Shown here piece after piece: positions 7,487-17,294 of a DNA stretch of 64,000 nt; positions within the stretch are counted from its first letter, which is position 1; each line of letters begins with the position of its first letter. Position numbers and translations under genes: made by a program. The stretch comes from Paenibacillus endoradicis (lineage in GTDB: Bacteria; Bacillota; Bacilli; Paenibacillales; Paenibacillaceae), in contig NZ_JANQBB010000002.1 of assembly GCF_024721975.1 (NCBI RefSeq), positions 806,001 through 870,000 of the forward strand. Direction: 5' to 3'. Under the pieces are notes generated by a model. It ran no database searches. It had not been told where the DNA came from and saw only the letters and a program-made list of their open reading frames with translations.

Positions 7487-10400
7487 CTACTTCACCTCAA
7501 ATTCTCTTAAACCCGCGTAATATTCTTTACTGCTAACAGTAATTGAATCAAAAGGATACTGAACATTACCTTGAGAATCAGTAACTAGTACTTTGAAATA
7601 ATATCTGCCTGGCGATAATTTTTCCATTGTAAATGTAGTTCCTTTAATCATGTTTTCTTCTTTCACAATCTCTGTGAATTTCATGTCATTGGCAATTTGA
7701 ATAGAGTAGGTTAATTCATCATCCTGCAAATCAAATGATAATTCCCAAGAGAATTTCAATTTATTATTTACGATTTCAACTTCGTTAAGATAGAACGGCT
7801 TCGGTTTTTGCAAATCTTCATAATAGTTTGCCAGATTGGTCTTCGGAGTTGTTTTTAACAGTTCTAATTCTTGATCATATAAGGCGATTGGATCACTTAA
7901 GAAGTTTTTATCAGGATTACGATGTAAAAATGGATAAACAATATTGTAGTATTTATCAATTTGCTGTTGAATACTATCTTCATTAATATAGTTATATAAC
8001 TCTTCCATTTTTTCTGTTAATTTCTCCACATTTTTCTCACTACGGAAATAGCGTGAAGCTAGGACATTACCCCAGTAAATACTTATTCCTTGTTGAAATG
8101 GCAACCGAGAATTGAAGTTTCGATAAGCATCATCATAATCCCAAGGCAAGAAGTACCATGTTGTTGAATTAAGTGGTGAATAAAGATAATAGTTTTGCGT
8201 CATTGTATCTAAGTTATCCATAAGTAAATTCATCGCTGTCCATGTTAAAAAGTTATCTTCATTAAAATGCTTTTCTATCACTTCGTCTATTGGAATTGTA
8301 AAATCATTAACATCTGTAAGCATTTCAATAAGTCTTGTATGCTCTTCTCTACCTTTAACTTCTAATATTGTATTAAAAGCATCCAAATCATACTTCGCAT
8401 CATCGATATCTTTCAATTCCTCATTTAAGAAAAACTCGAAATTAGTTGCTTTATACAAATACCCATTGGGATCAAGCAAATGAGCTTTCAAAAACTGTTT
8501 GTTCGGTTGTTCAATATGAGTAAACAACCCATAATCAACATATTGTCCAGTCTTCTCATTATTGGATAAATCCTTAATATAGACATGAATAAATTGAGTT
8601 CTTAAACTTGTCATATCGGGTAGAGTCTCCATTAAATCAAAACTAAGCTTATTCCTAATTCGAGAAAAATCATCAACATGCTTGTTCAAATTAAGTGTAC
8701 GTTGATCCATATATGTACCAGTATCTGACTTGAACTTGATTTTGAACGATTTTTGTTCAAGGTACCATGTCGTATTACCACGTAGCTCAATCGTGGCATT
8801 AGAATCCATATCAGCAAAGCCAAACATCCCTGAAAGTGGTCCTTTATCATCACTTCGTCCCTCTTGCACAATGACATCAAGTTCCTTTGCCGTTGCTTTG
8901 TCCGTCTGTCTATTCATAGCATACCAATTGAATGAACCATCATGTTCTTTATATGGCAATACGGTGACATACAAAGTTTTGAGGGATGAATCATCATCCC
9001 TCTCATAAACACCTTTATCTTCAATTAGTTCTGTACTTAAGTCCGTTGGAATGGTTACTTCATTAATAATCTCATTCACTGTTTTACCACTACTAGCTGT
9101 TAAGGAATCAGTTACAGAACAACCTGTTAACATAATCGCTACTATCATAATAACCGATAAGGCAATGCCACCTTTTTTCTGAATAGAAAGTGCCTTTTTA
9201 GCTGATATTTGGCTCATTGGCTGTGAACAGAATGTGTAGTAGTCAATATTCCGTAGAACATACAGTAGTCGAGCAATAACTGCTATAATGGCAACGAATG
9301 CCGCGATAAAAATGCCAAGTCCATCATAACCGATTTGCATCATCCAATATGTACAACCTATATTTAGAACAAAGAATAATAATCCAATCCACATAACACC
9401 TTTGCGATCATCAAAGTACATAAGGACGTGAGTGAATACGAACACCGTAATAAATAAGAAGTATGCCAATGCTAATATAATAAATAAATCAAGCTGCTCC
9501 ATCGTAAAGCCAATATACGGTAAAAACTTTATGCCTAATGCAATAGATAATACTGTAAACAATAGTTGAATTTCCATTAAGAAGCTTATTTCTCGAGTTA
9601 ATGTTTTCTGCATTTGCTTTTTAGCGAGTTTAATATCTTGAATCGTTCCACCTTCTAGCACATTCAAATAGTACACTCTAAACTTTTCGTAAAATGATGT
9701 TTCTACTGATACTACAAACGTTACTAACGTAGGCATTACCGATAGAAAGGCATAAAAGACCGGCACATCGTAAAACATGTAAACATGGAATTGATCAGCA
9801 ATAACCGTACCTTTATTGGAGAACCAATATACGAAATTGTGTAAATATACTCCTGAGTATACAAAGCAGCCTGCAAAGAACAGTGAAGCGAATTTCTTAA
9901 AATATTGCAGAAATTCAAAGTAATACTCTGCTGACCCACGAGGAAACTTCTGTTCAAAGTGAATGGAAGACAATAAAATAATAATAAAGAAACCAACATC
10001 AATGCCTGTTAATGCACTAATAACGGTAGATAAACTACTGAATTTTAATAGTACCCAACCTACAGCTACTGCTAATATTGCGCCGATAATAAAACTTCTT
10101 GTAATGCGCATATAGTCTTTCAGTGCAGATAGGTATACACCTTGTATCCAGATTATGACGAGAAACATAAAGCAGAAGTAGGCCGCCAATTTGTAGAAAA
10201 AGTCACCTTCTACTCCCCACAAAAATGAGATTGAAATAATCGAACAAAGCGGAAGCATTAGTAACAATACCCCATAATATGAGGACATTAATCGTTCGTA
10301 TTTCTTCTGATACATCATATCTGCCACATACCGTGTTAATGTCATAGACACTCCGGATGTCACCACGATCGAAAAAATAAAACAATAAGACATCGTTGCA

Positions 10401-10588
10401 ATGTACAATTCCCAATCCAAGTAGCTTCCACCATTACGCGACATAAGTAGCTGTAACACCATAATTAATGCCATACACAATATCATTGGACCAACAGTCG
10501 TTAATGAGGAGTACGCATATGCTCTAATATTGTTAATGAGTCCTTCTTTATGAAAGAGCTTTCTCAGCTCGAAGCCTATCCCTGCCAT
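7487..10588 (-). CDS. pelG: PelG-like transporter fused to CotH-kinase domain
   Basis: One uninterrupted 1033-residue frame. Residues 1 to about 470 are PelG: start 'MAGIGFELRKLF', then about twelve membrane helices of the MATE/flippase-like exporter used for Pel export. Residues about 480-1033 are a CotH-kinase protein: a hydrophobic helix ending in a lipobox (LTGC, Cys490), 'ELRGNTTWYLEQKSFKIKF', 'DYGLFTHIEQ', 'WDYDDAYR' with likely metal ligands, and a C-terminal fibronectin-like segment. Normally these would be two proteins; I see no good internal ribosome site before the CotH half (the internal Met before 'SQISAKK' lacks a Shine-Dalgarno). Its start overlaps pelF by 41 nt and it abuts the VTC gene. 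CotH enzymes phosphorylate spore-coat proteins or related targets; the target here is unknown. Confidence 0.85.
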   Translation of the reverse strand: MAGIGFELRKLFHKEGLINNIRAYAYSSLTTVGPMILCMALIMVLQLLMSRNGGSYLDWELYIATMSYCFIFSIVVTSGVSMTLTRYVADMMYQKKYERLMSSYYGVLLLMLPLCSIISISFLWGVEGDFFYKLAAYFCFMFLVIIWIQGVYLSALKDYMRITRSFIIGAILAVAVGWVLLKFSSLSTVISALTGIDVGFFIIILLSSIHFEQKFPRGSAEYYFEFLQYFKKFASLFFAGCFVYSGVYLHNFVYWFSNKGTVIADQFHVYMFYDVPVFYAFLSVMPTLVTFVVSVETSFYEKFRVYYLNVLEGGTIQDIKLAKKQMQKTLTREISFLMEIQLLFTVLSIALGIKFLPYIGFTMEQLDLFIILALAYFLFITVFVFTHVLMYFDDRKGVMWIGLLFFVLNIGCTYWMMQIGYDGLGIFIAAFVAIIAVIARLLYVLRNIDYYTFCSQPMSQISAKKALSIQKKGGIALSVIMIVAIMLTGCSVTDSLTASSGKTVNEIINEVTIPTDLSTELIEDKGVYERDDDSSLKTLYVTVLPYKEHDGSFNWYAMNRQTDKATAKELDVIVQEGRSDDKGPLSGMFGFADMDSNATIELRGNTTWYLEQKSFKIKFKSDTGTYMDQRTLNLNKHVDDFSRIRNKLSFDLMETLPDMTSLRTQFIHVYIKDLSNNEKTGQYVDYGLFTHIEQPNKQFLKAHLLDPNGYLYKATNFEFFLNEELKDIDDAKYDLDAFNTILEVKGREEHTRLIEMLTDVNDFTIPIDEVIEKHFNEDNFLTWTAMNLLMDNLDTMTQNYYLYSPLNSTTWYFLPWDYDDAYRNFNSRLPFQQGISIYWGNVLASRYFRSEKNVEKLTEKMEELYNYINEDSIQQQIDKYYNIVYPFLHRNPDKNFLSDPIALYDQELELLKTTPKTNLANYYEDLQKPKPFYLNEVEIVNNKLKFSWELSFDLQDDELTYSIQIANDMKFTEIVKEENMIKGTTFTMEKLSPGRYYFKVLVTDSQGNVQYPFDSITVSSKEYYAGLREFEVK

Positions 10589-12002
10589 TGGAATCCCCCC
10601 CTAACTCGAGGTATAATCTTCGATAATTCACAATTACATCCTCTTGACGATAATACTTAGACACACGTGTCAACGCGTTTCTTCCCATCTCTTTTCTTAA
10701 CTTACCGTTCTGGCAAAGCTTAATGACAGCCTGAGCCATTAATTCATAATGCATAACTGGTGTAACAATACCTGCAGGGCCGATATTATCTTCCAAGCCT
10801 TCTAACAATTCCTTACAACTACCTACATTTGTAGAAACAAATGGCTTAGAAGCAGCCATCCCTTCTAAAATCGCAAGTGGCTGACCTTCACTTATACTTG
10901 TTAGCATTAACACATCCATTTTGCCGATATAGTCTAATGTTTGAATTGTACCTGTAAAATTTACGTCTTTTACTTGTAATGCGTTAACAAGTTGCAAGCA
11001 TTCTTGATAATAATTTTCATCTTCTTCAAAAGATCCCATGATGTAGAACATAGCATTAGGAACTTCTTCCTTAATTAGAGCAAAGCTTTGAATCATCGAT
11101 TTAATATCCTTGATTGGCACAACACGAATGACCGCACCAATGTAAATGAGATGATCTGGTTTTTTCTGATCAAGTTCAATGTATTTCTGTACATTTACAC
11201 CGTTAGGTATTAATTCAATCTTATCGCTATCGCAACCGATTTCAATTTGAATATCCCGATTTCGGCTAAACAATGTCGTTACCCAATCTGCATGCTCATA
11301 TGAACAATTAGATAGGCGGTAGAAATATTGAATCCACATATCTTTGAAATAACCTTTTACCCAGTCAGCTTTAATTATTTCCTCTTCCCGTTCACGTGAG
11401 TATATTCCATGCTCAGTTAGTAGGAAGGGCTTTTTGTAAACTTCTTTAGCAACTGCGCCAATAATACCTGCATAGCCTGTCGATGCGCTATGATATAAGT
11501 CTGCTTGGGGGAGTTGTTCACGAATCGTAAGAAATAATGGTAAAATCATCGAACGAACGGTCCAGAACATTTCTGTAAATGGCACGAGCGGATATCGTTC
11601 CTGACAAAGTTCCTCTAACACATCAAAGAAATCTTTACTCGCAAGAAAATCTGATACTTGATTAAATTGAGTATTACGTAGCAGTGAGAATAAAACTTTC
11701 CAATCAATTTCACCTTGTTCTCCGAGTAATCTTTTCAAATTATCCTTTTGCTCTTTGTTCAACTTAAATCGTTTGCCCCATCTACCATTCTCCAACAAAT
11801 ACGTATCAAGGAATGTCTCTCTTACTTCTACGACGTTAGCAGGTAAAGTATATTTGAATTTCCCCTTTTGCTTTTCTTGCGCAGCAATCGTGAAAATTAC
11901 AAATTCATGCTCCGGCATACTAGTAATAATGTCATGTATCCAACTTGAAACGCCGCCCGTAACATAAGGATACGAGCCTTCAGCAATAATACAAATCCTC
12001 AT
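10548..12002 (-). CDS. pelF: PelF-type GT4 glycosyltransferase
   Basis: 484-residue GT-B enzyme predicted to polymerise UDP-GlcNAc/GalNAc into Pel in the cytoplasm. N-terminal 'GSYPYVTGGVSSWIHD' is the Pel-type acceptor loop; 'LLTEHGIYSRER' is characteristic of PelF; 'PIKDIKSMIQSF' begins the nucleotide-binding lobe; the E-x7-E catalytic pair is 'EGQPLAILE'. Two adjacent ATG codons begin the frame; the second (12002) has better spacing from AGGTGA. The stop lies inside pelG. The gene follows the deacetylase gene by a few bases. Confidence 0.9.
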   Translation of the reverse strand: MRICIIAEGSYPYVTGGVSSWIHDIITSMPEHEFVIFTIAAQEKQKGKFKYTLPANVVEVRETFLDTYLLENGRWGKRFKLNKEQKDNLKRLLGEQGEIDWKVLFSLLRNTQFNQVSDFLASKDFFDVLEELCQERYPLVPFTEMFWTVRSMILPLFLTIREQLPQADLYHSASTGYAGIIGAVAKEVYKKPFLLTEHGIYSREREEEIIKADWVKGYFKDMWIQYFYRLSNCSYEHADWVTTLFSRNRDIQIEIGCDSDKIELIPNGVNVQKYIELDQKKPDHLIYIGAVIRVVPIKDIKSMIQSFALIKEEVPNAMFYIMGSFEEDENYYQECLQLVNALQVKDVNFTGTIQTLDYIGKMDVLMLTSISEGQPLAILEGMAASKPFVSTNVGSCKELLEGLEDNIGPAGIVTPVMHYELMAQAVIKLCQNGKLRKEMGRNALTRVSKYYRQEDVIVNYRRLYLELGGDSNGRDRLRAEKALS

Positions 12003-12010
12003 CATTTCAC

Positions 12011-13855
12011 CTACTTTAATTCAATTGAAAACTCTTCGTTATCCGTTGTTACCAAATATGTGCCTTCATCAATTTTTTGTACATCACAATCGATGAGCCG
12101 TCCAATTCTTTTGTTCGAACGTAAGATGAAATATTGAGTAACTTGTTGATTATCAATTTTTACAGATACCTTATTATTGTCATTAGCTCTAGTTATATGG
12201 CTACTTAATACGTACCCCATTTCAAGTGCAGCATTATCAGAAGTATTTGCTCTAGTCCATGGATATGTTGATTCCATACGATTTAGCATTTTTTCGAATT
12301 CTTCATATAACTCGCTCCATTTTTTATTACCACTTCGATCACTTTCAAGTAAATCATCTGGATGTAAAAAGTGAGAAATTACTCCTAACGAAGTCATCGA
12401 ATTAGCTTCTAGCCAAGTCATATATTCCGTATCAAAGTATCCTGAAGTCATACGTGGCATCTCGATAACACCATCTTCTGCCACTTTGTACTCTTGAACA
12501 TATGCGAAATTAAGTGTGTCCGTATCATATACAGCTGAAACAACTCTCAACTCAGGCCATGTTTGCTTAAGAATTTTCCTTCCCTCATTACTCAATATAT
12601 TGGAAGGAGGAACATAACTAATCGGTGTATAATTCGGAAAAGCACGCTTCAAGTAATCAAGCATCTCTTGCGTTGCAATCCCCATATCCTCTGTCGTTTT
12701 CCAACTAACATAGTCATAATATTTTGCTACGTCTTCTCTCTGTTGCAGAGGCTGATGATTGTATCCATGAATACCAATTTCACCGCCACTTTTCAATATT
12801 TCTCGCCCGAACGTGATGAGATTAGTTTGATTATCTCTAACTGCATGCTCAAACGGTGCTATGACGTTATCCTCATAAACTTCAATGGCTACTGCTGTAT
12901 ATTTCAAATTGTATCTTTTTGAAGCTTTTATCATATCCGGCCACCAAATATCTCGATAAAATGCCGATAGATTTCTCCCATACTCTTTATAAATATCTTG
13001 ATTTATTTCCGAACTGATTGGAGCTGGGAAATCATCAATATAGAATAGTTTTTCATTGAATATTGGATAGATGTAATCAGGGATCATTAAGCTAATTGCT
13101 CCTACAATTAAGCCTCGATTAGATTTTGCATATAAATTATTTCCGTTATAAACCATAAATTTCCCGCTACCATATTGATTGCTCCAAACGATAGGGATTC
13201 CTGATTTACCACTAGCGTAAACTGTAACATCATCATCTAGTTCCACAATTAGTGAATCATTATAGACAAATTCAGATCCATATTCTTTTCCCGTTTGTCC
13301 GATTAATAGTGGTAACTTAAAATGAATTTCAACGTTAGAGTCAATAAAGCGATAATTTACAATACCAAGCTTACGATAAAGTTGTGTAATAACATGATCA
13401 GGATTATCAATTCGCATCTGGAAATAGTAACCACCTTGTTCTACATACTCCTCGATAGCTAATATATAATCTCCTAATACTTCAAGCGATGCCGTCACAG
13501 AAACGGCAGTACATTGTGATAACTCTAGACGTTCTGTTGCTACATCTTGCAACACATACGCTTGTTTCATATACCGATACACTTCGGATAAATTATTCTG
13601 AAGATCGATACTTTGACTATCTTTAGAATCAATTACTACACAATGATGTTCTTGATTACTTTCCTTATCGCTTAATAACATGGTCTGCTCTGCTTCAAGT
13701 CTGAACGATTGCCATTGTTCAGACTCAACAATTTGCTGATTGTTATTAATTTTCAGAATGAGATTTGAACGTGCAACTTGCGATACAATTGCAAAGGAAA
13801 GAATACATATTAGAATAATATAAACATTACGCCGAAATTTAATTGCCTTATCCAT
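12011..13855 (-). CDS. Membrane-anchored polysaccharide deacetylase (PelA deacetylase-like, DUF2194)
   Basis: 614 residues with one N-terminal membrane anchor (about residues 9-30) and a large extracytoplasmic part. The second half carries CE4-like metal motifs: 'YIDDFPAP' (Asp-Asp) near residue 275, 'EIGIHGYNHQP' (His-x3-His) near 350, and 'ISHFLHPDD' further on. It should deacetylate the nascent Pel chain outside the membrane, as the deacetylase part of PelA does. The glycoside-hydrolase domain of Pseudomonas PelA is absent, as in other Gram-positive Pel loci. It is separated by one base from the upstream PelE-like gene and 8 nt from pelF. Confidence 0.82.
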   Translation of the reverse strand: MDKAIKFRRNVYIILICILSFAIVSQVARSNLILKINNNQQIVESEQWQSFRLEAEQTMLLSDKESNQEHHCVVIDSKDSQSIDLQNNLSEVYRYMKQAYVLQDVATERLELSQCTAVSVTASLEVLGDYILAIEEYVEQGGYYFQMRIDNPDHVITQLYRKLGIVNYRFIDSNVEIHFKLPLLIGQTGKEYGSEFVYNDSLIVELDDDVTVYASGKSGIPIVWSNQYGSGKFMVYNGNNLYAKSNRGLIVGAISLMIPDYIYPIFNEKLFYIDDFPAPISSEINQDIYKEYGRNLSAFYRDIWWPDMIKASKRYNLKYTAVAIEVYEDNVIAPFEHAVRDNQTNLITFGREILKSGGEIGIHGYNHQPLQQREDVAKYYDYVSWKTTEDMGIATQEMLDYLKRAFPNYTPISYVPPSNILSNEGRKILKQTWPELRVVSAVYDTDTLNFAYVQEYKVAEDGVIEMPRMTSGYFDTEYMTWLEANSMTSLGVISHFLHPDDLLESDRSGNKKWSELYEEFEKMLNRMESTYPWTRANTSDNAALEMGYVLSSHITRANDNNKVSVKIDNQQVTQYFILRSNKRIGRLIDCDVQKIDEGTYLVTTDNEEFSIELK

Positions 13856-13856
13856 A

Positions 13857-14759
13857 CTATGCTCCTTCAGACCAGAACCTTACCATTGTGATTGCATGAT
13901 TAGATAATCTTACTGGTGCTTTTTTCAATTGCTCTAGTGTCGACTGGAGCTTTACTTTTGATTTGGTTGAAAAATATACTTTCAATAGCGATAAGAAAGC
14001 CTGTTCACTATCTGGAAAGTGTTCTAAATACTGTTGACCTGTCTGCTCGGCATCTCCGTATAATTCCAATAACAGCTCCATATCAATTTTTTCTTGATAT
14101 AACCATTCTTCTTTTTCCTCAAGCGTAAGTACTCTCTGAATTACTGATAAATAGGTAAATTGATACTTACGCATCGTCCTTACATCGAGAAATCCACTTT
14201 TCAAAAACTTACGCAGAACTTCTACATAAGCCAGTGTAATTGTTTTGTCCGAGAAGTCGTTCTCGTACTTTACAGATAGCTCTTCTAGTGAAAGAAGTAA
14301 CTTTCGTTTTACCTCCATAATGGCGCTAACAGCATAGTGTGACGTTTCAGTATCTTCATTACTAACTGCTTGTTGTAATATTTCAATATAGTTAATCGCA
14401 TCTTGCTTCAATACATCGATCATCACTTGACGACGATCATGATGTTGACTTACTACGAGCGCATCCTCAATTGGGATAACATTAAGCTCTTTCTTCTTTT
14501 CAAGTTGCTTGTAAATTCCAATGCGTTTAATCGTATGTTCCTGTTGCTGGCGAAACACATAGTCCGAGAACTCTTTACCTGAATTACGAATAAAGGCATT
14601 AGGCCACATAATCGGTAATAACCACGCTACACCAGGTAGTAGAGCAACGATAACAAATTTAGTTGTAATATTTCGGATTGACTTAACATTTAGAAATACG
14701 ATCAGTACAAAAGAAACCACTAGATAAATTCCATAATATGCAATGTACACAGTTATCAC
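13857..14759 (-). CDS. pelE: PelE-like membrane/TPR protein
   Basis: 300 residues with two N-terminal transmembrane helices (about residues 4-24 and 33-53) followed by a cytoplasmic alpha-helical, TPR-like region ('FPDSEQAFLSLLKVYF'). This matches PelE, which links PelD to the glycosyltransferase PelF in the inner membrane. The GTG start overlaps the stop of the epimerase-PelD gene by four bases (GTGA), so translation is coupled. Identification rests on position, topology and repeats more than on sequence motifs. Confidence 0.72.
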   Translation of the reverse strand: MITVYIAYYGIYLVVSFVLIVFLNVKSIRNITTKFVIVALLPGVAWLLPIMWPNAFIRNSGKEFSDYVFRQQQEHTIKRIGIYKQLEKKKELNVIPIEDALVVSQHHDRRQVMIDVLKQDAINYIEILQQAVSNEDTETSHYAVSAIMEVKRKLLLSLEELSVKYENDFSDKTITLAYVEVLRKFLKSGFLDVRTMRKYQFTYLSVIQRVLTLEEKEEWLYQEKIDMELLLELYGDAEQTGQQYLEHFPDSEQAFLSLLKVYFSTKSKVKLQSTLEQLKKAPVRLSNHAITMVRFWSEGA

Positions 14760-16936
14760 TCCTCATTTACAGCTGTGAAAGTAATTGTAGGATGAGATAA
14801 ACGTTGCAATACCCGTTCTGCATCATGCTCACTTGTGTTGGATAGTAATACTTGTAGCTGTTGTTTATTATTCATTCCTAGATAATCCGTTTCACGCAAA
14901 AGTGGTGAAATGAACAGTGATGCCTCATGCAATGAAATGTTATTCAAACCACAGTTAAGCAATAAGTAAGGCACTTGATGTTGTTGCCTAATATCTGTTT
15001 TAGATAATAAAATTTCTTGGAATATTTCTTGCTGCAAGATCTGAGTTCCCGGAACATATCTACGATTTTCTGTCGCATCAATAAATGTGAACGCCTTACT
15101 AAGTGCAGAAGAAATTAAATTCACAGTAATCTGGAACAAATTTTGATGATATAGGGAGAAACTTTCAAAATTCATCCCATCTATTGTAATGACTGCTGCA
15201 ATCCGATCTTTGTGGAATATTGGTGCCATCATTAATGGAGATTGTGTATCTAGTTCTTTATTGACATACATCTGGCCATTTTCTAACAGTTTAGCTAGAT
15301 GAGGAGAATCCTCAACCTTTAATGACTTCGCTAATTGATCTTGGCCGTAACCGGAACTCGCTAACAACCGCAAATAGCTTTGATGTTTGTTGACCGTGTA
15401 AATAGTAACTTTATTTACTCGCAGAATTGACTTCACGACATTTACTGCAGAATTGAAAACAAGCTCAGGTTCTAAACTTTCTAGTTCTTTCGTAGCATGA
15501 TAGATTTTTCCGTAGCTATCTCCAGAATTAAGAATACGAAGTTGTAACTCATCCTTCACTTCACGAACTTCGTTATAGACATTATCAAGAAACTCATACC
15601 GTTCAGATACTTCCGCTATTTTCTGTTCCTGCTGCTGAATCCTTGCATTTTTACGTTCGATAGAGTAACCAACAACAAGACCAATGAAAATGTATATCGC
15701 AATTTGGAAGAAGAAATCGGTATCGTATGCTAAAGAAATAAAATCACGACCGTCCGCCATCTTCTGATATGAATACAATCCGATAGATAGTGCGACTGAT
15801 AAAACTGCTTGCTTGTTACCGTATAGTATTCCGATAATTGTTATGTAAAAAATTTTTACATCTATGACGCCATAGGAACTATGCACGACGTTAAGCGTTA
15901 ACCAAGCTGTAAGTGCGAATGCAAGTAAATTCTCAAAAGTAGGCAATAATTTCTTTAGATAATGTTGTAATGAAAATCCACTTGCAGCATTAGTTGTAGC
16001 TGTAGATGCAATTTCTGCTTTAGCTTGATGGTTAGAGAAATAAATTACTGTTCGTTCTAACCCTTGTTGTAATGTGTATAATGGTGCCCAATCTAGCTCT
16101 CGCATGACTTTCGTATTATCTAGTACGGAATGAGCTATATCACCTAGCCGTTTACCTTCATACTTCACTTCAATATCTTGGTTAAATTCTGATAGTTTCT
16201 CTACAAGTTCATTAACAGATGTCGCTTCGTTCGCAGACAAATTATAAATGCCTACTGCAGTACTATTTACACTTCGGTAGATTCCATCAACGATATCTTC
16301 TACATAGATAAAATCTCTCGTTTGCTTTCCATCGCCGTAAATCGTTAACGATTCATTACGTAATAACGAATTAACAAAAATCGAAACTACGCCACCTTCA
16401 CCTTTATTATTTTGTCTTGGACCATATACATTTGAAAACCGGAAACCTATTGTTGATAGATCATATAATTGATTCCACTTCTCACTATACATTTCATTGG
16501 AAAGTTTACTTAATCCATATGGAGAGATTGGATTACAAATGCTATCTTCTGAATAAGGTGGATCTTGATCGATACCGTACACTGCTGCCGATGAAGCATA
16601 AATAAATCGCTTAACACCGTGTTTAGCAGACAGATCTAACATATTAACGAATCCTAGTATATTAGTTTCAGTATCTAATTGTGGATCTACTAACGATTTT
16701 TTCACACTGACTTGTGCAGCTAGATTTACAACGACATCGAATCGATAGGCACGGAAAATCTCTTCACATTTCGCATCCTCAATTGAAAGATGATACCCTT
16801 TATGTTTGAATTGAACGTTATCTTCGCGTCCAGTCGACAAATCATCAATAATAAAAACTTCATATCCTTCTTTGTGAAAGCGATCAGCTACATGAGAACC
16901 AATGAAGCCATATCCACCTGTTATTAACACTTTCAT
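14756..16936 (-). CDS. pelD: NDP-sugar epimerase fused to PelD c-di-GMP receptor
   Basis: 726-residue fusion and first gene of the operon. Residues 1 to about 315 are an extended SDR epimerase: 'TGGYGFIGSH' binds NAD, 'YASSAAVYG' and 'YGLSK' supply the catalytic Ser/Tyr/Lys; expected reaction is UDP-GlcNAc to UDP-GalNAc. Residues about 335-430 hold four membrane helices, then a coiled coil, a GAF domain (about 470-610) and a C-terminal degenerate GGDEF. There the inhibitory-site motif RETD (14885-14896) is kept while the active site reads 'GMNNKQQ', so it should bind c-di-GMP without making it, as PelD does. The ATG at 16936 has GGTGATG just upstream; a TTG 14 codons earlier is less likely. 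Confidence 0.85.
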   Translation of the reverse strand: MKVLITGGYGFIGSHVADRFHKEGYEVFIIDDLSTGREDNVQFKHKGYHLSIEDAKCEEIFRAYRFDVVVNLAAQVSVKKSLVDPQLDTETNILGFVNMLDLSAKHGVKRFIYASSAAVYGIDQDPPYSEDSICNPISPYGLSKLSNEMYSEKWNQLYDLSTIGFRFSNVYGPRQNNKGEGGVVSIFVNSLLRNESLTIYGDGKQTRDFIYVEDIVDGIYRSVNSTAVGIYNLSANEATSVNELVEKLSEFNQDIEVKYEGKRLGDIAHSVLDNTKVMRELDWAPLYTLQQGLERTVIYFSNHQAKAEIASTATTNAASGFSLQHYLKKLLPTFENLLAFALTAWLTLNVVHSSYGVIDVKIFYITIIGILYGNKQAVLSVALSIGLYSYQKMADGRDFISLAYDTDFFFQIAIYIFIGLVVGYSIERKNARIQQQEQKIAEVSERYEFLDNVYNEVREVKDELQLRILNSGDSYGKIYHATKELESLEPELVFNSAVNVVKSILRVNKVTIYTVNKHQSYLRLLASSGYGQDQLAKSLKVEDSPHLAKLLENGQMYVNKELDTQSPLMMAPIFHKDRIAAVITIDGMNFESFSLYHQNLFQITVNLISSALSKAFTFIDATENRRYVPGTQILQQEIFQEILLSKTDIRQQHQVPYLLLNCGLNNISLHEASLFISPLLRETDYLGMNNKQQLQVLLSNTSEHDAERVLQRLSHPTITFTAVNEE

Positions 16937-17294
16937 ATCATCACCACTTCCAACATTTGATAATGAATGACTGAACAAAGATGTTATGATCCCAATTTTC
17001 TTGGTATCATCTAAAACTATGCTTTAAAATCAATATGTATGTACCACCATTCTATTCAACCTTGTATAAATTTATGGTAAAAAGTTCTTACTGAAGATTA
17101 TGCTTTTTATTGCTGTTAAATATGTACATTATGATTCATACCAACATCTATCTCCTTACCTTATTAATCAAACCATTAGCAGTGACAATATAACTTCCTA
17201 CATTAATAATCTCCACAAAAACACCCTAGAAATAGACCAACTGTGTTCTGGTCAGTAAATTCTAGGGTGTTGTACATGAAGTAGGCTTGCTGTC
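16937..17294. other. Intergenic leader region of the Pel operon
   Basis: 358 nt between the Pel operon start and the stop of the beta-helix gene. It contains that gene's terminator (17221-17270) and must hold the Pel promoter. I looked for a c-di-GMP riboswitch on the minus strand and saw none of its conserved cores. No convincing -35/-10 pair stood out. Confidence 0.5.
17221..17270 (-). terminator. Terminator of the beta-helix gene
   Basis: 11-bp inverted repeat (17221-17231 with 17260-17270) enclosing a second short stem (GACCA/TGGTC), followed on the minus strand by GTTTTTG. It separates the beta-helix gene from the Pel operon downstream. Confidence 0.8.

Noticed and set aside
16937..17220. 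c-di-GMP riboswitch upstream of the Pel operon
   Set aside because: Looked for on the minus strand because Pel is c-di-GMP controlled; none of the conserved GEMM cores seen. Control more likely acts through the PelD domain.
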